Of a stretch of 51,545 bases of DNA, positions 42,081-50,287 are shown piece by piece. The DNA is taken from the NCBI GenBank assembly GCA_012034595.1, contig JAAUPE010000040.1, forward strand, positions 1 to 51,545, given 5' to 3'. The notes under the pieces are model-generated. The model did not search any database. It was not told the DNA's origin and saw only the letters and a list, made by a program, of their open reading frames with translations. Both the position numbers and the translations under genes were made by a program. How positions within the stretch are numbered: position 1 is the first letter of the stretch; every line of letters starts with the position of its first letter. The stretch is from Calothrix sp. CSU_2_0. Its GTDB lineage: Bacteria > Cyanobacteriota > Cyanobacteriia > Cyanobacteriales > Nostocaceae.

Positions 42081-42628
42081 ATCGGCTTGGATAAAGATAT
42101 AGTAGTCCCCAGCAAGAGATTATTTTGCAGGGGTAGGGATAGACGCGCTTGTTGCGATCGCTTTGTTTTGGAGTCTAATGTTTGTGAGGTCAGTTCTACC
42201 TGCGGTTGTAGCTGGATGTCTCCACTATCGGCATCGAATTCAGGGTCATCGTCTGAAGATAGCCAAATGCGATAGTTTCCAGTATTGTTGGCTTTGGCTG
42301 TACCGATATTCTCGATTTCCCAGTTAATGTCGATCGTCTCACCGAAATATGCTGTGGTTTTTTGTGCTATTACCGATCGCACTTCTAAGTCTGCTACTTG
42401 TAAGGTGATTGGTAGGGCAAAACTATTGTTGTTGTTGTCATTTTCTGGTTGCAGGTTATTATATGCATCTGCAACAAATATTAAATATAGATTATTTAAA
42501 TCTGCGAAGTTTGCAACACTGGGAACATCGGCTATTTTAATAGTCTTTGATGTAGTGTAGGAAGAATTTCCGCTTAAGGGGGTGCGACCTTCGCTGAAAA
42601 GATAACCAAGGTTGGTATCGTTACCATA
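42020..42628 (-). CDS. Giant surface protein 1, CARDB segment (frameshifted part, 203 codons)
   Basis: The frame is open from 42628 and has no start codon at its head. It continues the CARDB module of 42574-43812 ('LSTDNQF' then 'YGNDTNLGYLFSEGRTPL') after a one-base loss at the T-run 42628-42630 (AAA on the plus strand). It then holds a complete CARDB opening, 'ADLEVRSVIAQKTTAYFGET'. At its end the true protein moves to the frame of 40737-42080, and the last 25 or so residues in this frame ('MWMGCKMNLPP') are out-of-frame. Confidence 0.7.
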   Translation of the reverse strand, partial: YGNDTNLGYLFSEGRTPLSGNSSYTTSKTIKIADVPSVANFADLNNLYLIFVADAYNNLQPENDNNNNSFALPITLQVADLEVRSVIAQKTTAYFGETIDINWEIENIGTAKANNTGNYRIWLSSDDDPEFDADSGDIQLQPQVELTSQTLDSKTKRSQQARLSLPLQNNLLLGTTISLSKPMWMGCKMNLPPAITSHSAKK

Positions 42629-43812
42629 AATTGGTTATCGGTAGATAAATATATATAGTCATACCAATTTGCCCAAGTTGAAAGTGTTCCTTTATTTTTT
42701 ACTGTCCATTCAGCGAGAAAATCTTCATCTAGGACAATTCTAGAAGAAGGTTTAACATCTGCTTCGGTTATTTCTAAGTCAATACTACCGGCAGTGCTTG
42801 CTTTGAGTTTATAGTTACCAAAATTCTCTCGATCGTAACTGATAACCCGGACTTGATATTTGTATCCCGGTTGGGAGATGAAGGTTAATTCTGATGATTT
42901 TCCTCTGGTTATTTGATAGTAGTCATTCCAATATTCTTTATCATCAAAGTTGTTATAAGTCTGACCTGTTAAGTTTCCATCTGCATCAAATTCAATTACC
43001 TGTAAAAATGCACCAAATTTATCTTCGTAATCTGTAATTTGTTCGGGTTGTAGTTCTAATTTTACTGTTGTTGAATCATTTGTAGAGATACCTTCTACTT
43101 GATATGTATCAACTAATTCTCCATAATAATAGTAATTGTGTAAATCGTTGACATCAATACTGCCACTCTTGCTACCACTATTGGGGTCAGTATTGAATAT
43201 GGAAATACTTGGTAATTTATTAGCTATAAGAGTAAACTCTCCTGCTTCTTTTACTGAAAAAGTTGTTACTCTAAGAATATAATTTTTACCTGACTCCGGA
43301 TAAAACATTATTCGAGAATTCAAAGAGGAAATATTATTTGCTCCAGAATCATTATCAGATAAAATGAGGCTTCTAGTCTTTGCATCATATATTTCCAAAT
43401 AAGCATCAAACTCATTAGAATTTAAATTTATTTGAATTGCCTCGCCTAAAATTAAGCCATTTAGATCGAGTTGATATTCCTTAATGTAATAATCACTTTG
43501 GTAACCATCATAATTCAGATCGTTATCGTTTAATGATATGTCTTTTAATTCTTGACCTAATTCGATCGATGGCAAATTATTAGGTTCTTTAATTACTTTA
43601 ATTTGATAATTACCCAGTTGTCCGCTCTCATAATTGCTCACTCTTGCAACGTATCTAAATCCAGCTTCGGGAGTAAAGTTAGCATGGGCAGGAGCTATTT
43701 CGTAAGAAGAGTTTGATGTAACAGGAGAATATGAATTATATGTATTGTTCGGAAGAACTTTCAGGATATCTATGTACGCTGTAAACCCATTCTCAACTAC
43801 TCTAAAAGTTGT
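42574..43812 (-). CDS. Giant surface protein 1, PPC-like and first CARDB segment (frameshifted part, 413 codons)
   Basis: Open from 43812. The first start-like codon is a GTG at 43641, which is internal. It follows 43797-45671 after a one-base loss in T6 at 43812-43817: 'EITNLNPGKK' is continued by 'TTFRVVENGFTAYIDIL'. It contains PPC-like modules ('IQINLNSNEFDAYLEIYDA', 'YFPESGKNYILRV'-type strands) and the first CARDB module ('IDLEITEADVKPSSRIVL', 'WYDYIYLSTDNQF'). The last roughly 18 residues of this frame ('MVTIPTLVIFSAKVAPP') are out-of-frame. Confidence 0.75.
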   Translation of the reverse strand, partial: TTFRVVENGFTAYIDILKVLPNNTYNSYSPVTSNSSYEIAPAHANFTPEAGFRYVARVSNYESGQLGNYQIKVIKEPNNLPSIELGQELKDISLNDNDLNYDGYQSDYYIKEYQLDLNGLILGEAIQINLNSNEFDAYLEIYDAKTRSLILSDNDSGANNISSLNSRIMFYPESGKNYILRVTTFSVKEAGEFTLIANKLPSISIFNTDPNSGSKSGSIDVNDLHNYYYYGELVDTYQVEGISTNDSTTVKLELQPEQITDYEDKFGAFLQVIEFDADGNLTGQTYNNFDDKEYWNDYYQITRGKSSELTFISQPGYKYQVRVISYDRENFGNYKLKASTAGSIDLEITEADVKPSSRIVLDEDFLAEWTVKNKGTLSTWANWYDYIYLSTDNQFMVTIPTLVIFSAKVAPP

Positions 43813-45671
43813 TTTTTGCCTGGATTTAGATTTGTAATCTCAAAATAATCGCTGTAAGAGTCAACTATATTTGGGTGTTTTGCATCGGAATTAGCAATAT
43901 TAAGATTGCTTAAACTCGTATTCGCACTAATTTTCGTTAAGCTTTGCGATTGTAACCTGTAACTTCCAGCACCTGAATAATCTCGGTTATTAACTCTAAC
44001 AATATAATTTTTACCAGCCTGAGCTATAAATAATACATCTGAATTTATCTCCGAACCTCTAAAGCCTTCCATCGAGCTAGCAACAACATTTCCCGTACCT
44101 ATATCAATTATTTGTAGCTCGGTTGAAAATTCTTGATTATTTGCACCCGCTCCACTAGGTGAAGATAAGTTGAAATTAATTATTTCCCCACTTGTAAATC
44201 CTTTTAGTAGGTAGCTATCGCTTAATTTTCCTGAATAGAAAATATCAGTATTTATATCTAATGCCCTGTTTATGGTTGCATTAACGTCAACAGTTTCTAA
44301 TCTTCCTGTACTTAAGCTATAGCTACCAATTCCTTGGGGGTTGTCACTTGTAATTCGGATAATATATTTCTTGTCGGCTTGAGGAGTAAAAATTATACTA
44401 GCATTAGAATAAGTACTATTTCCGGTATTTCTTACTCCTGAATTGCTATCCGAAATAATTACATTTCCATTACTCGCATCAACGACTTCCAAACGAGCGT
44501 CAAATTGAGTTGAGTTTAATTTAATATGAACGGGTTTTCCTACTTCCTCACCGATTAATTCGTAACTATCAACAAAATATCTACCAGAATAATAATATAT
44601 GGAATCATTTGGTCTATAAACATCATTAGCTGGATTCAGAGATTGGTCATTAATAATTTGACCTGCGGCATTAATTGTTGCTAGTGTTTGAGCCGTAAGT
44701 GTGAAATTTCCAGTACCTCTGTATGTGCTGCTGCTAGCCCGAACAACATAATTCTTACCTGCTTCCGGTGTAAAAATTAGATGTGCATCCTCATCCTTGG
44801 GAAAGCTTGGATTGAGGCTGTTGCCACCAGAATTAAAATCTTCATATATTACTTTTTGAGTAGTGGCATCGATTATTTCCAAGTACGCATCAAAATCAGG
44901 TGATACTAATTTAATACTAATTGGTTTTCCTGACGTTGTATTTTTCAGTTGATAGTCTTTAATGTATTGATCAATAGAGTTAGGATCGAATGAATCTCGA
45001 ACTGTTAATTGTTCTTTTTTAGTATATTCATTTAATTGCTCTAAATTACTTGCAATATTTAGTTCGCTTGGTGTTAATGGTGTTGTAGTTAAATCATAAT
45101 TCCCTGTAATCCTTGCATTATTGCTTGTAACTCTTAATCCGTAGCGTATATTAGGTTGGGGAGTAAATGTAAAAAATGAATTCTTATCATCTTGATTCCC
45201 TCGTGCCGAGAAAATATGACGTTGGGTGTCAGCCAAGTTAATTAACTCAATAGATGTAATAAAATCAGTCGAACTTAAATCTACTCGAACTGGCTTTTCA
45301 GCTTTTAAATCGGTTAATTCATAATAATCGCTGAATTGATAGTAATCTTGAGAGTAGTAACCTTCTCCATCACCAATATATGTTTGAAAATCAGTGGAGC
45401 TTAACTGATTTGTTTGCGTTTCTTGTGATGTCGTCGAAATTGTAGGAATTGCAGAACCTGAAGACAATAATTTAAAGCCTATCTCGTCTCCTGTTGATGC
45501 ATAAATACCATCTTTACGAAGTATTTTTACAGAATAAACTGTATTTGCTTCAGAGATAAATTCGAGTTCGGAATCTTTACCAATGTATAATATGGGTTGT
45601 CTTCGTGTTCGTGTATTCAAATTGGTGACTTCTAATGTCAGATTACTGATTTGGAGCGATTCCAAATTTAT
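43797..45671 (-). CDS. Giant surface protein 1, PPC-like repeat segment (frameshifted part, 625 codons)
   Basis: Open from 45671. The apparent start at 45665 is a TTG inside a module. Joined to the N-terminal segment it reads 'SISPERVK' then 'INLESLQISNLTLEVTNL', which is a normal PPC-like strand. One A is missing from a run (four T on plus at 45671-45674). It holds about five PPC-like modules of some 120 residues, each with 'DSYELIGEEVGKPVHIKL', 'FDARLEVVDASNGNVIISD' and 'IIFTPQADKKYIIRITS' type strands. It ends by frameshift in the T6 run at 43812-43817. Confidence 0.8.
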   Translation of the reverse strand: MNLESLQISNLTLEVTNLNTRTRRQPILYIGKDSELEFISEANTVYSVKILRKDGIYASTGDEIGFKLLSSGSAIPTISTTSQETQTNQLSSTDFQTYIGDGEGYYSQDYYQFSDYYELTDLKAEKPVRVDLSSTDFITSIELINLADTQRHIFSARGNQDDKNSFFTFTPQPNIRYGLRVTSNNARITGNYDLTTTPLTPSELNIASNLEQLNEYTKKEQLTVRDSFDPNSIDQYIKDYQLKNTTSGKPISIKLVSPDFDAYLEIIDATTQKVIYEDFNSGGNSLNPSFPKDEDAHLIFTPEAGKNYVVRASSSTYRGTGNFTLTAQTLATINAAGQIINDQSLNPANDVYRPNDSIYYYSGRYFVDSYELIGEEVGKPVHIKLNSTQFDARLEVVDASNGNVIISDSNSGVRNTGNSTYSNASIIFTPQADKKYIIRITSDNPQGIGSYSLSTGRLETVDVNATINRALDINTDIFYSGKLSDSYLLKGFTSGEIINFNLSSPSGAGANNQEFSTELQIIDIGTGNVVASSMEGFRGSEINSDVLFIAQAGKNYIVRVNNRDYSGAGSYRLQSQSLTKISANTSLSNLNIANSDAKHPNIVDSYSDYFEITNLNPGKKQLLE

Positions 45672-46915
45672 TTTACTCTCTCTGGAGATATGGATTTAAA
45701 AGAATATTCAGCAACATAACTATCTATGCTGCTTGCTTCACCCTGAGTAATTTGCTTGAGAGTTCCAGATTTTTCCGATTGTTGGGTATTAAATTCTATC
45801 TCGGATAATTGAGTTGCACTAAATTTATATTCTATTGGGTCGCTTTCATTAGAAATACTAAATCGAATAACATATTTTTTATTACTACCAGGATTGACAG
45901 TCATCACTCGTCGATCGCCATAGGTGAATATATCGTTGCTATTCGATATATTGTTCCCTGTCTCCACATCAAATATTTGTAAGTCTGTAGAGGAGTTTGT
46001 AGCATTGCTAGCTACTATTTGAATTGCCCGATCTGGAGTAAAATCTTTTAATAAAAATTCTTTACTATAATTACCCAATCGCTGACTATTGTCACCCGCT
46101 AATGGTTTGTTGAATAGTCCAATATTTTCAAATTTGCTTTCGGTAAAAATAATTTCGGGTATTTCAACGGCATGGAGAGAATAAGCGCCGATCTTGTTTT
46201 GTAACCAGCTAGTTACTCGCACCAGATAGTTAATATTCTCTTGAGGAATAAAGCTTATTAATGAATCATTATTTGGACCAGCGTCATCATTGCTAAGAAT
46301 AACTTCTCCAGTTTCTGCATTTACTAGTTGCAGAAAAGCATCAAATGATGCTGATAGCTTGAGATTTACAACTTTACCAAATGTTATATTAGTCAATTGA
46401 TAATCATCACTATAACTACCTATCCGAGTTGGATTTTTTGCATCGTTAGCGGTTAATTCTTGATTTTTTATTCCACCCAATACAGAAATTGTCGGTAGAC
46501 TGGATGCGGCACTCGCTCCACGCATCGCAGCTTGAATTCCAAATATTTCAACAACTGGTGGTTCAGATGCCAATATCAATCCATTAACTTCACCACTATT
46601 AATTAGGGGGTCATTTGCCTCTGTTGATGCCAATAAATCATCTTTTCCTACCCCTGTCAATACATCGGCATCTAGTATTTTTTCTTCCATCAGAGGATTA
46701 TTTGTAGAGGAGTCTGAAAGTAATTGATTGTCAGCGATCGCTCCGTTACTAGTATCGGGTAGTACAAGGTCTGTACTTGGCGCTCCAATTGGTGCAGTGG
46801 TGTTACTTTGGTTATTTTGATTATCGAGGTACGGTTCTGTAAATGGTGAAGGGACTGATAATCCGTCGCTGGAGAATGGGTTGTTTGGTAAGCCAAAGTT
46901 GTTTGTTTCTGCCAT
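45668..46915 (-). CDS. Giant surface protein 1, N-terminal segment (true start of the giant gene)
   Basis: 415 residues. The start ATG at 46915 has a good Shine-Dalgarno (GAGGT) just upstream. The first 130 residues ('MAETNNFGLPNNPFSSDG', then a Ser/Asp/Asn/Leu-rich acidic stretch) have no hydrophobic signal peptide. PPC-like modules then begin ('SYSDDYQLTNITFGKVVNL', 'SFDAFLQLVNAETGEVILSN'). The protein continues in 43797-45671 after a one-base loss. If all shifts are corrected, the gene spans 46915 to 16250 and encodes about 10,200 residues. Export route is unknown: there is no Sec signal, and no RTX C-terminus is present at the other end. Confidence 0.85.
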   Translation of the reverse strand: MAETNNFGLPNNPFSSDGLSVPSPFTEPYLDNQNNQSNTTAPIGAPSTDLVLPDTSNGAIADNQLLSDSSTNNPLMEEKILDADVLTGVGKDDLLASTEANDPLINSGEVNGLILASEPPVVEIFGIQAAMRGASAASSLPTISVLGGIKNQELTANDAKNPTRIGSYSDDYQLTNITFGKVVNLKLSASFDAFLQLVNAETGEVILSNDDAGPNNDSLISFIPQENINYLVRVTSWLQNKIGAYSLHAVEIPEIIFTESKFENIGLFNKPLAGDNSQRLGNYSKEFLLKDFTPDRAIQIVASNATNSSTDLQIFDVETGNNISNSNDIFTYGDRRVMTVNPGSNKKYVIRFSISNESDPIEYKFSATQLSEIEFNTQQSEKSGTLKQITQGEASSIDSYVAEYSFKSISPERVK

Positions 46916-46917
46916 GA

Positions 46918-46924
46918 TGACCTC
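46918..46924 (-). promoter_or_regulatory. Ribosome binding site of giant gene 1
   Basis: The minus strand reads ACGAGGTCATCATGGC, with GAGGT about five bases before the ATG at 46915. This fixes the N-terminus of the giant protein. Confidence 0.6.
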
Positions 46925-47127
46925 GTATTAAATCCTGCTGTTAAAGATGCTTTTATTAATGATTAAAATTATTCAGAGAAAATTTTTGATTAAAAAAAAA
47001 GTAAGTTATCAGATGTTGCGATTTTCGCGTTACATGTATCTTTGTTGAATTGTAATTAACTAGTACAGCATAGCGGAAATAAAGCGAACATTATAATTTG
47101 GTAAAAAGCCTTATTTATAAACTTTCT

Positions 47128-47158
47128 GACTTCTGCCTCTTGCCTACTTACAGAAGTC
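47128..47158 (-). terminator. Stem-loop downstream of paralogue P2
   Basis: GACTTCTG (47128-47135) pairs with CAGAAGTC (47151-47158), with a 15-base loop. It lies about 30 bases past the P2 stop. No T-run follows on the minus strand, so it could be a weak terminator, an mRNA 3' stabiliser or just one of the 'acttctgcc' repeats common in Nostocales. Confidence 0.3.
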
Positions 47159-47190
47159 ACTCTGCATCTACTTATTTCGACTTTCATGTA

Positions 47191-47907
47191 CTAGTTGAAA
47201 GAGAAACCGTGTGTTTTCTTTTGATTTTTATCTGGTGTGAGAAATTTTTGATTAATTAAATCTGTATAAATTTTGAAATTAATTTGCCAAGATTCTATTG
47301 CTTGAAGAATTTTCTGTTGTATTTCTGCTGTTGTCTCTGCTGATATGTCGTGATGAAATTCGGCAAAAAATGCGACGATGGGGATGATTTCTTCATCTCC
47401 TGTGCGGTAAGTACCCTGGTTGACAGTGAGGTGGAGAGTACTTGTCTCTAATCGGTAACGAAAGATGACAGCACTTTCTACCTCTGCTTTCCCAAATTCC
47501 ATCCATTCTCCCGATGTAAGTAGGGTTTGATTTATATATCTCACCGGTGCTAATGGTTTGCCTATATAGGGTACATGTCCAATGATTTTAGTGAACATTT
47601 GTTGGTATCCCAGATTGGGCATTGCCATCACATATTTGCTGGTCACATCTGGGATTTGCATGGTATCAATCGATTTACCTTTGATGATTTCTTGGAATGC
47701 GATCAAATGTGGTTGTACTACAATCCCGGTTCTATTTTCAAACTCCAATGACAGTAAGTTATCTGCTTTGATAGGTGTTTGTGCAAGTTTCCATTCACCT
47801 GGAACAACACCGCTATATTCCAGCATTTTGGGATTTGCCAAAATGGGTTGTGTTTCCTGTGTTCCCAGGATGAAATTAATTTCTCTGGCTTCAACGGTGG
47901 GATTCAT
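47191..47907 (-). CDS. Conserved protein of unknown function, P family (P2)
   Basis: 238 residues, starting at ATG 47907; no strong Shine-Dalgarno is visible. It is the most diverged of the three paralogues. Blocks: 'NPKMLEYSGVVPGEWKLA' (close to P1), 'LIAFQE', 'YVMAMPNLGYQQM', 'HLTVNQGTYR', 'PIVAFFAEFHHDI' and 'ESWQINFKIYTDLINQKFL'. It lacks the 'FSGS.SY' motif and the longer tails of P1 and P3. It lies directly upstream of giant gene 1 (275-base gap) and downstream of P1 (284-base gap), all on the same strand. No signal peptide or membrane helix is visible. Function is not known; a partner role for the giant protein is inferred from position. Confidence 0.8.
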   Translation of the reverse strand: MNPTVEAREINFILGTQETQPILANPKMLEYSGVVPGEWKLAQTPIKADNLLSLEFENRTGIVVQPHLIAFQEIIKGKSIDTMQIPDVTSKYVMAMPNLGYQQMFTKIIGHVPYIGKPLAPVRYINQTLLTSGEWMEFGKAEVESAVIFRYRLETSTLHLTVNQGTYRTGDEEIIPIVAFFAEFHHDISAETTAEIQQKILQAIESWQINFKIYTDLINQKFLTPDKNQKKTHGFSFN

Positions 47908-47984
47908 CTTTTTTATCGCTTGAGGATATCTGAGGGATTTTATCTATGAGCTTTTTGCTTGATAATTTAGATTGCGTACTGGGA

Positions 47985-48012
47985 AAGAAGGCAGATACAT
48001 TTCTGCCTTCTT
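47985..48012. terminator. Stem-loop between P1 and P2
   Basis: An 11-bp perfect stem (AAGAAGGCAGA at 47985-47995 with its complement at 48002-48012) and a 6-base loop. It lies about 180 bases after the P1 stop. No clear T-tract follows on either strand, so an intrinsic terminator is possible but not shown. Short AGCTAA-type repeats lie between it and P1 (48055-48095, 48173-48190). Confidence 0.4.
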
Positions 48013-48191
48013 CATCTAATATTTAGCTTTAGATTTATTTTTAAACAACTATTTGCTATTAGCTTCTATGATTTTATAAATTCCGAGCGATTAGCTAAAA
48101 GGCAAAAGAAGAAGCCCTAATAGTTAAAAAGTCGAATGTTTAACCGTTATCAGTATATATCTCCATCCAATTGAAAGCTAACAGCTAATTG

Positions 48192-48935
48192 CTATACCGC
48201 AGCTACGACTTTATCCATGCTGAATACGTTAGGTACGCTGCTTGCTGTCTGTTCGCTAACACCCAAGAATTTGTGGTTAATAATGTCAGAGAATTCTTGC
48301 AAGTCGGTTTTCCAGCTACCCATAACTGCTAATAGGTTGGTGAGTTTTTCACTTGCGGTTTCACCGGATACTTCGTAGCTGTAGCTGCCGGAGAACAACA
48401 CGATAGGGGTGCTGGTTTCGTCAGGGTTGCGTAATGCTGCTTCGTTGATGGTTAAGTATAAAGGCGCACGCTCGAATGTATAAACTAGATTAACAGTGGA
48501 GCGCATGGGGGTAGTACCAACTTGTTGCCATGCACCAGGTGCAAATAATCCTTCGCTCATAAATTTGCGAGCTGTATCTGTGTCTGCATTTTCAAAACCC
48601 ATGTAACCGCGTGGGTTGACTCCTAAACCTTGATATTCGGCATTGGGTAGCATTTTAACGTAGCGTTCTGCGATCGCTGCTACGCTAATTTCTTCTACTT
48701 TTTTATCTTCGAGGGATTCGACGAAGATGACGCGATTTGGTTCAGCAATAATGCTGACTCCGTTTGTATAAACTACTTGTGATAGGCTCTGAGTGAAAAT
48801 GGCTTGACGTGCTAGTTCCCATGACTCTGGTACAATTCCAGAATATTTGAGGAAGTCGGGATTGAGAACGGTGGGTTTGTTATCTTTGATTGCTACGATA
48901 ATGCCGAATTCTTGTACTTTTAATTCTTGGGTCAT
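48192..48935 (-). CDS. Conserved protein of unknown function, P family (P1)
   Basis: 247 residues from the ATG at 48935. That start is chosen because AGGA lies nine bases upstream and the P-family similarity begins just inside it. An upstream in-frame start at 48998 would add 21 residues that look non-coding. Blocks shared with P2 and P3: 'NPDFLKYSGIVPESWELA', 'RVIFVE', 'YVKMLPNAEYQGLGVNPRG', 'YLTINEAALRNPDE', 'PIVLFSGSYSYEV' and 'GSWKTDLQEFSDIINHKFL'. It is probably cytoplasmic (no signal or membrane segment). It is the first gene of the P1-P2-giant 1 series. The family is not one I can name, and function is unknown. Confidence 0.85.
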   Translation of the reverse strand: MTQELKVQEFGIIVAIKDNKPTVLNPDFLKYSGIVPESWELARQAIFTQSLSQVVYTNGVSIIAEPNRVIFVESLEDKKVEEISVAAIAERYVKMLPNAEYQGLGVNPRGYMGFENADTDTARKFMSEGLFAPGAWQQVGTTPMRSTVNLVYTFERAPLYLTINEAALRNPDETSTPIVLFSGSYSYEVSGETASEKLTNLLAVMGSWKTDLQEFSDIINHKFLGVSEQTASSVPNVFSMDKVVAAV

Positions 48936-49389
48936 GATTTTTATCCTATTAATTTCTTGATAAAAGTTGTTCGGTTTTGAGTTAGAACATAGCAACATAA
49001 AGCAACTTTCAAACGATTATTGCTTTTAGTCGATTACAAATGGTATAAATATCAACCTTCTACAGTTCTACACGCGATACGTCTTTATATCCTGGGGGGA
49101 TTTTCGGATTTTTCGTTAAGATTTTCCATTTAATTCCGGGTTTTCTCTGAGGGGTTCTGTTGGTTATGGTTATTTATTAATATTTTGCTGAAATGCTCCA
49201 ATTTATACAGGCTTTACCTGTTCTTTTACCTCTCAGGAGAAGGTATCTAAAGTCAGCAATACTTAACTTTAAGTTTTTTTATGATACTTAAAATAGGTAT
49301 GTTACATTCCAGGTACTGAGTAAAAGCTATGTGTATAAATTGATTTTGAGTATATTTTGTTTTTTAGCTGCTGAATTTTATATTGAGCG
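48936..49389. other. Intergenic region upstream of P1
   Basis: About 450 AT-rich bases with no credible gene. It probably carries the P1 promoter, but no clear -35/-10 pair can be defended. A HIP1 site overlaps its right end near 49387. The boundary with the intron fragment to its right is not sharp. Confidence 0.5.
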
Positions 49390-49744
49390 ATCGCTTTGGT
49401 CGGGGATTCTGCCGCCAATCCCATTATCCTTTACCTTTTGGTTGTAGCGATTCAGCCTGATTGCGCTACTTCTGTCTCACGATGAATCAAACACATCTTT
49501 AAGCTGTTACTTTACTCATAGATACTTTGCTTGGTGTGTACCAGATTTAGGCTGCCAGTAAGAACACCTTTCATCCCCGCTTTACGGATTGATGGCTAGT
49601 CGCTACCGTAGGGGAAGTGCTTTCACTCCTGCACTTGGAGGATAGGCTTTCCACCTATATTATCATTCAGTTGTCAAGGTTCAGAACCTTGCGGCTAATC
49701 CCTGTAAGCCTTATGAGGCTTCATTTCTAGCCAACGAATCGCAC
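49390..49744 (-). mobile_element. Group II intron, 5' fragment (domain I region), inserted in a methyltransferase gene
   Basis: The minus strand begins with GTGCG at 49744, the canonical group II 5' splice site. Domain I-like hairpins follow: 'CAAGGTTC-T-GAACCTTG' (near 49677-49693) followed by 'ACAACTGAA', 'TAGG-TGGAAAG-CCTA', and 'AAGTGC-AGGAGTGAAA-GCACTT'. This resembles the 5' region of chloroplast-like cyanobacterial group II introns as I recall them. No reverse transcriptase frame, domain V hairpin or 3' end is present before P1, so only the 5' part remains. The left limit (about 49390) is an estimate. A reading as a TnpB/IscB guide RNA was considered and is less likely. Confidence 0.7.
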
Positions 49745-50029
49745 GAACCCCTGACACGGAGGACCTCCAAAAACTACATGAATCTCCCCATCCCAATCTG
49801 GATACTTCGCTCGAATATAGGCGCGTATTTCTTTCCCCGTTACCTCACGAATGTCTTTGCACAATACCGTCGCATTGGGGAAATTCCGTTGGTACGTAGC
49901 CAAGGCAATTGGATTGTTGTCAATGGCTATGCCTATTTCAAAACTTGCACCGCATTCCAAATCAAATCCACCCGCTCCAGAAAACAGGCTTACAGCTATC
50001 TTTTTGTTTGTTGCTGTTGAATTCATCAT
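49727..50029 (-). pseudogene. DNA (cytosine-5-)-methyltransferase, 5' exon fragment interrupted by the intron
   Basis: 100 codons. Residues about 13-24 ('SLFSGAGGFDLE') are the SAM-binding motif I. 'IDNNPIALATYQRNFPN' fits motif II/III. 'GGPPCQGF' is motif IV with the catalytic cysteine. Family members are usually 300-450 residues, so two thirds, including the target recognition domain, are missing. The coding sense ends exactly after PPCQGF at 49745, and the last five residues ('VRFVG') are intron sequence. The intron therefore inserted at the most conserved point of the gene. The start is at ATG 50029, 50 bases after the IS-split gene, on the same strand. Without the 3' exon it cannot make an active enzyme. 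It could originally have belonged to a restriction-modification or regulatory methylation system. Confidence 0.85.
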
Positions 50030-50079
50030 CAGATTTGATGGTACTAAATCAATGTTAACTTTTTACACAAGCCTCTGTG

Positions 50080-50287
50080 TTAATTACAGTTGCAGTTCTG
50101 CCTCGCTCTCAAATCTTCTAGCAGGCTGTCTAAACTATGGGTGCTGATAGTTCTTTCAATCAGTGGGCAATCCGCAGTGAATATTTTATACACCCCTCCA
50201 GATTCCATCTCGCAAAAGTTGACAATCAACCCTTCCCGTTTGGCATGACTCAGTTTTTGGATTGGTTCTGGCAGCATCTGACATATA
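50080..50287 (-). pseudogene. Unknown gene, 3' part cut off by the IS
   Basis: The C-terminal 68 or so residues, starting '..ICQMLPEPIQKLSHAKREG' and ending 'LEDLRARQNCNCN'. An apparent ATG at 50295 lies within the IS end and is not the original start. Joining this piece to 51219-51545 after removing the IS and one TATA copy gives an uninterrupted frame ('DLERKSICQMLPEP'). No family is recognised. It lies 50 bases upstream of the methyltransferase fragment on the same strand, so the two were probably one operon. Confidence 0.8.
50284..50287. repeat. Target site duplication TATA, left copy
   Basis: TATA at 50284-50287 matches TATA at 51219-51222, flanking the IS. A 4-base duplication (rather than TA) is supported because only this choice restores the interrupted reading frame. 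Confidence 0.75.

Noticed and set aside
35522-42628. Separate, independent CARDB genes
   Set aside because: None of the pieces has a credible start with a ribosome binding site, adjacent pieces overlap, and each junction falls inside a single module that is completed by the next frame.
1-46915. RTX adhesin or hemolysin
   Set aside because: No GGxGxDxUx nonapeptide repeats are seen in either giant protein. The repeats are PPC, CARDB, Ig-like, PKD and Calx-beta types.
49390-49744. TnpB/IscB guide RNA (HEARO-type) element
   Set aside because: The canonical GTGCG start, its exact position after an interrupted PPCQGF codon run and the domain I-like hairpins fit a group II intron better. No TnpB or IscB gene is nearby.
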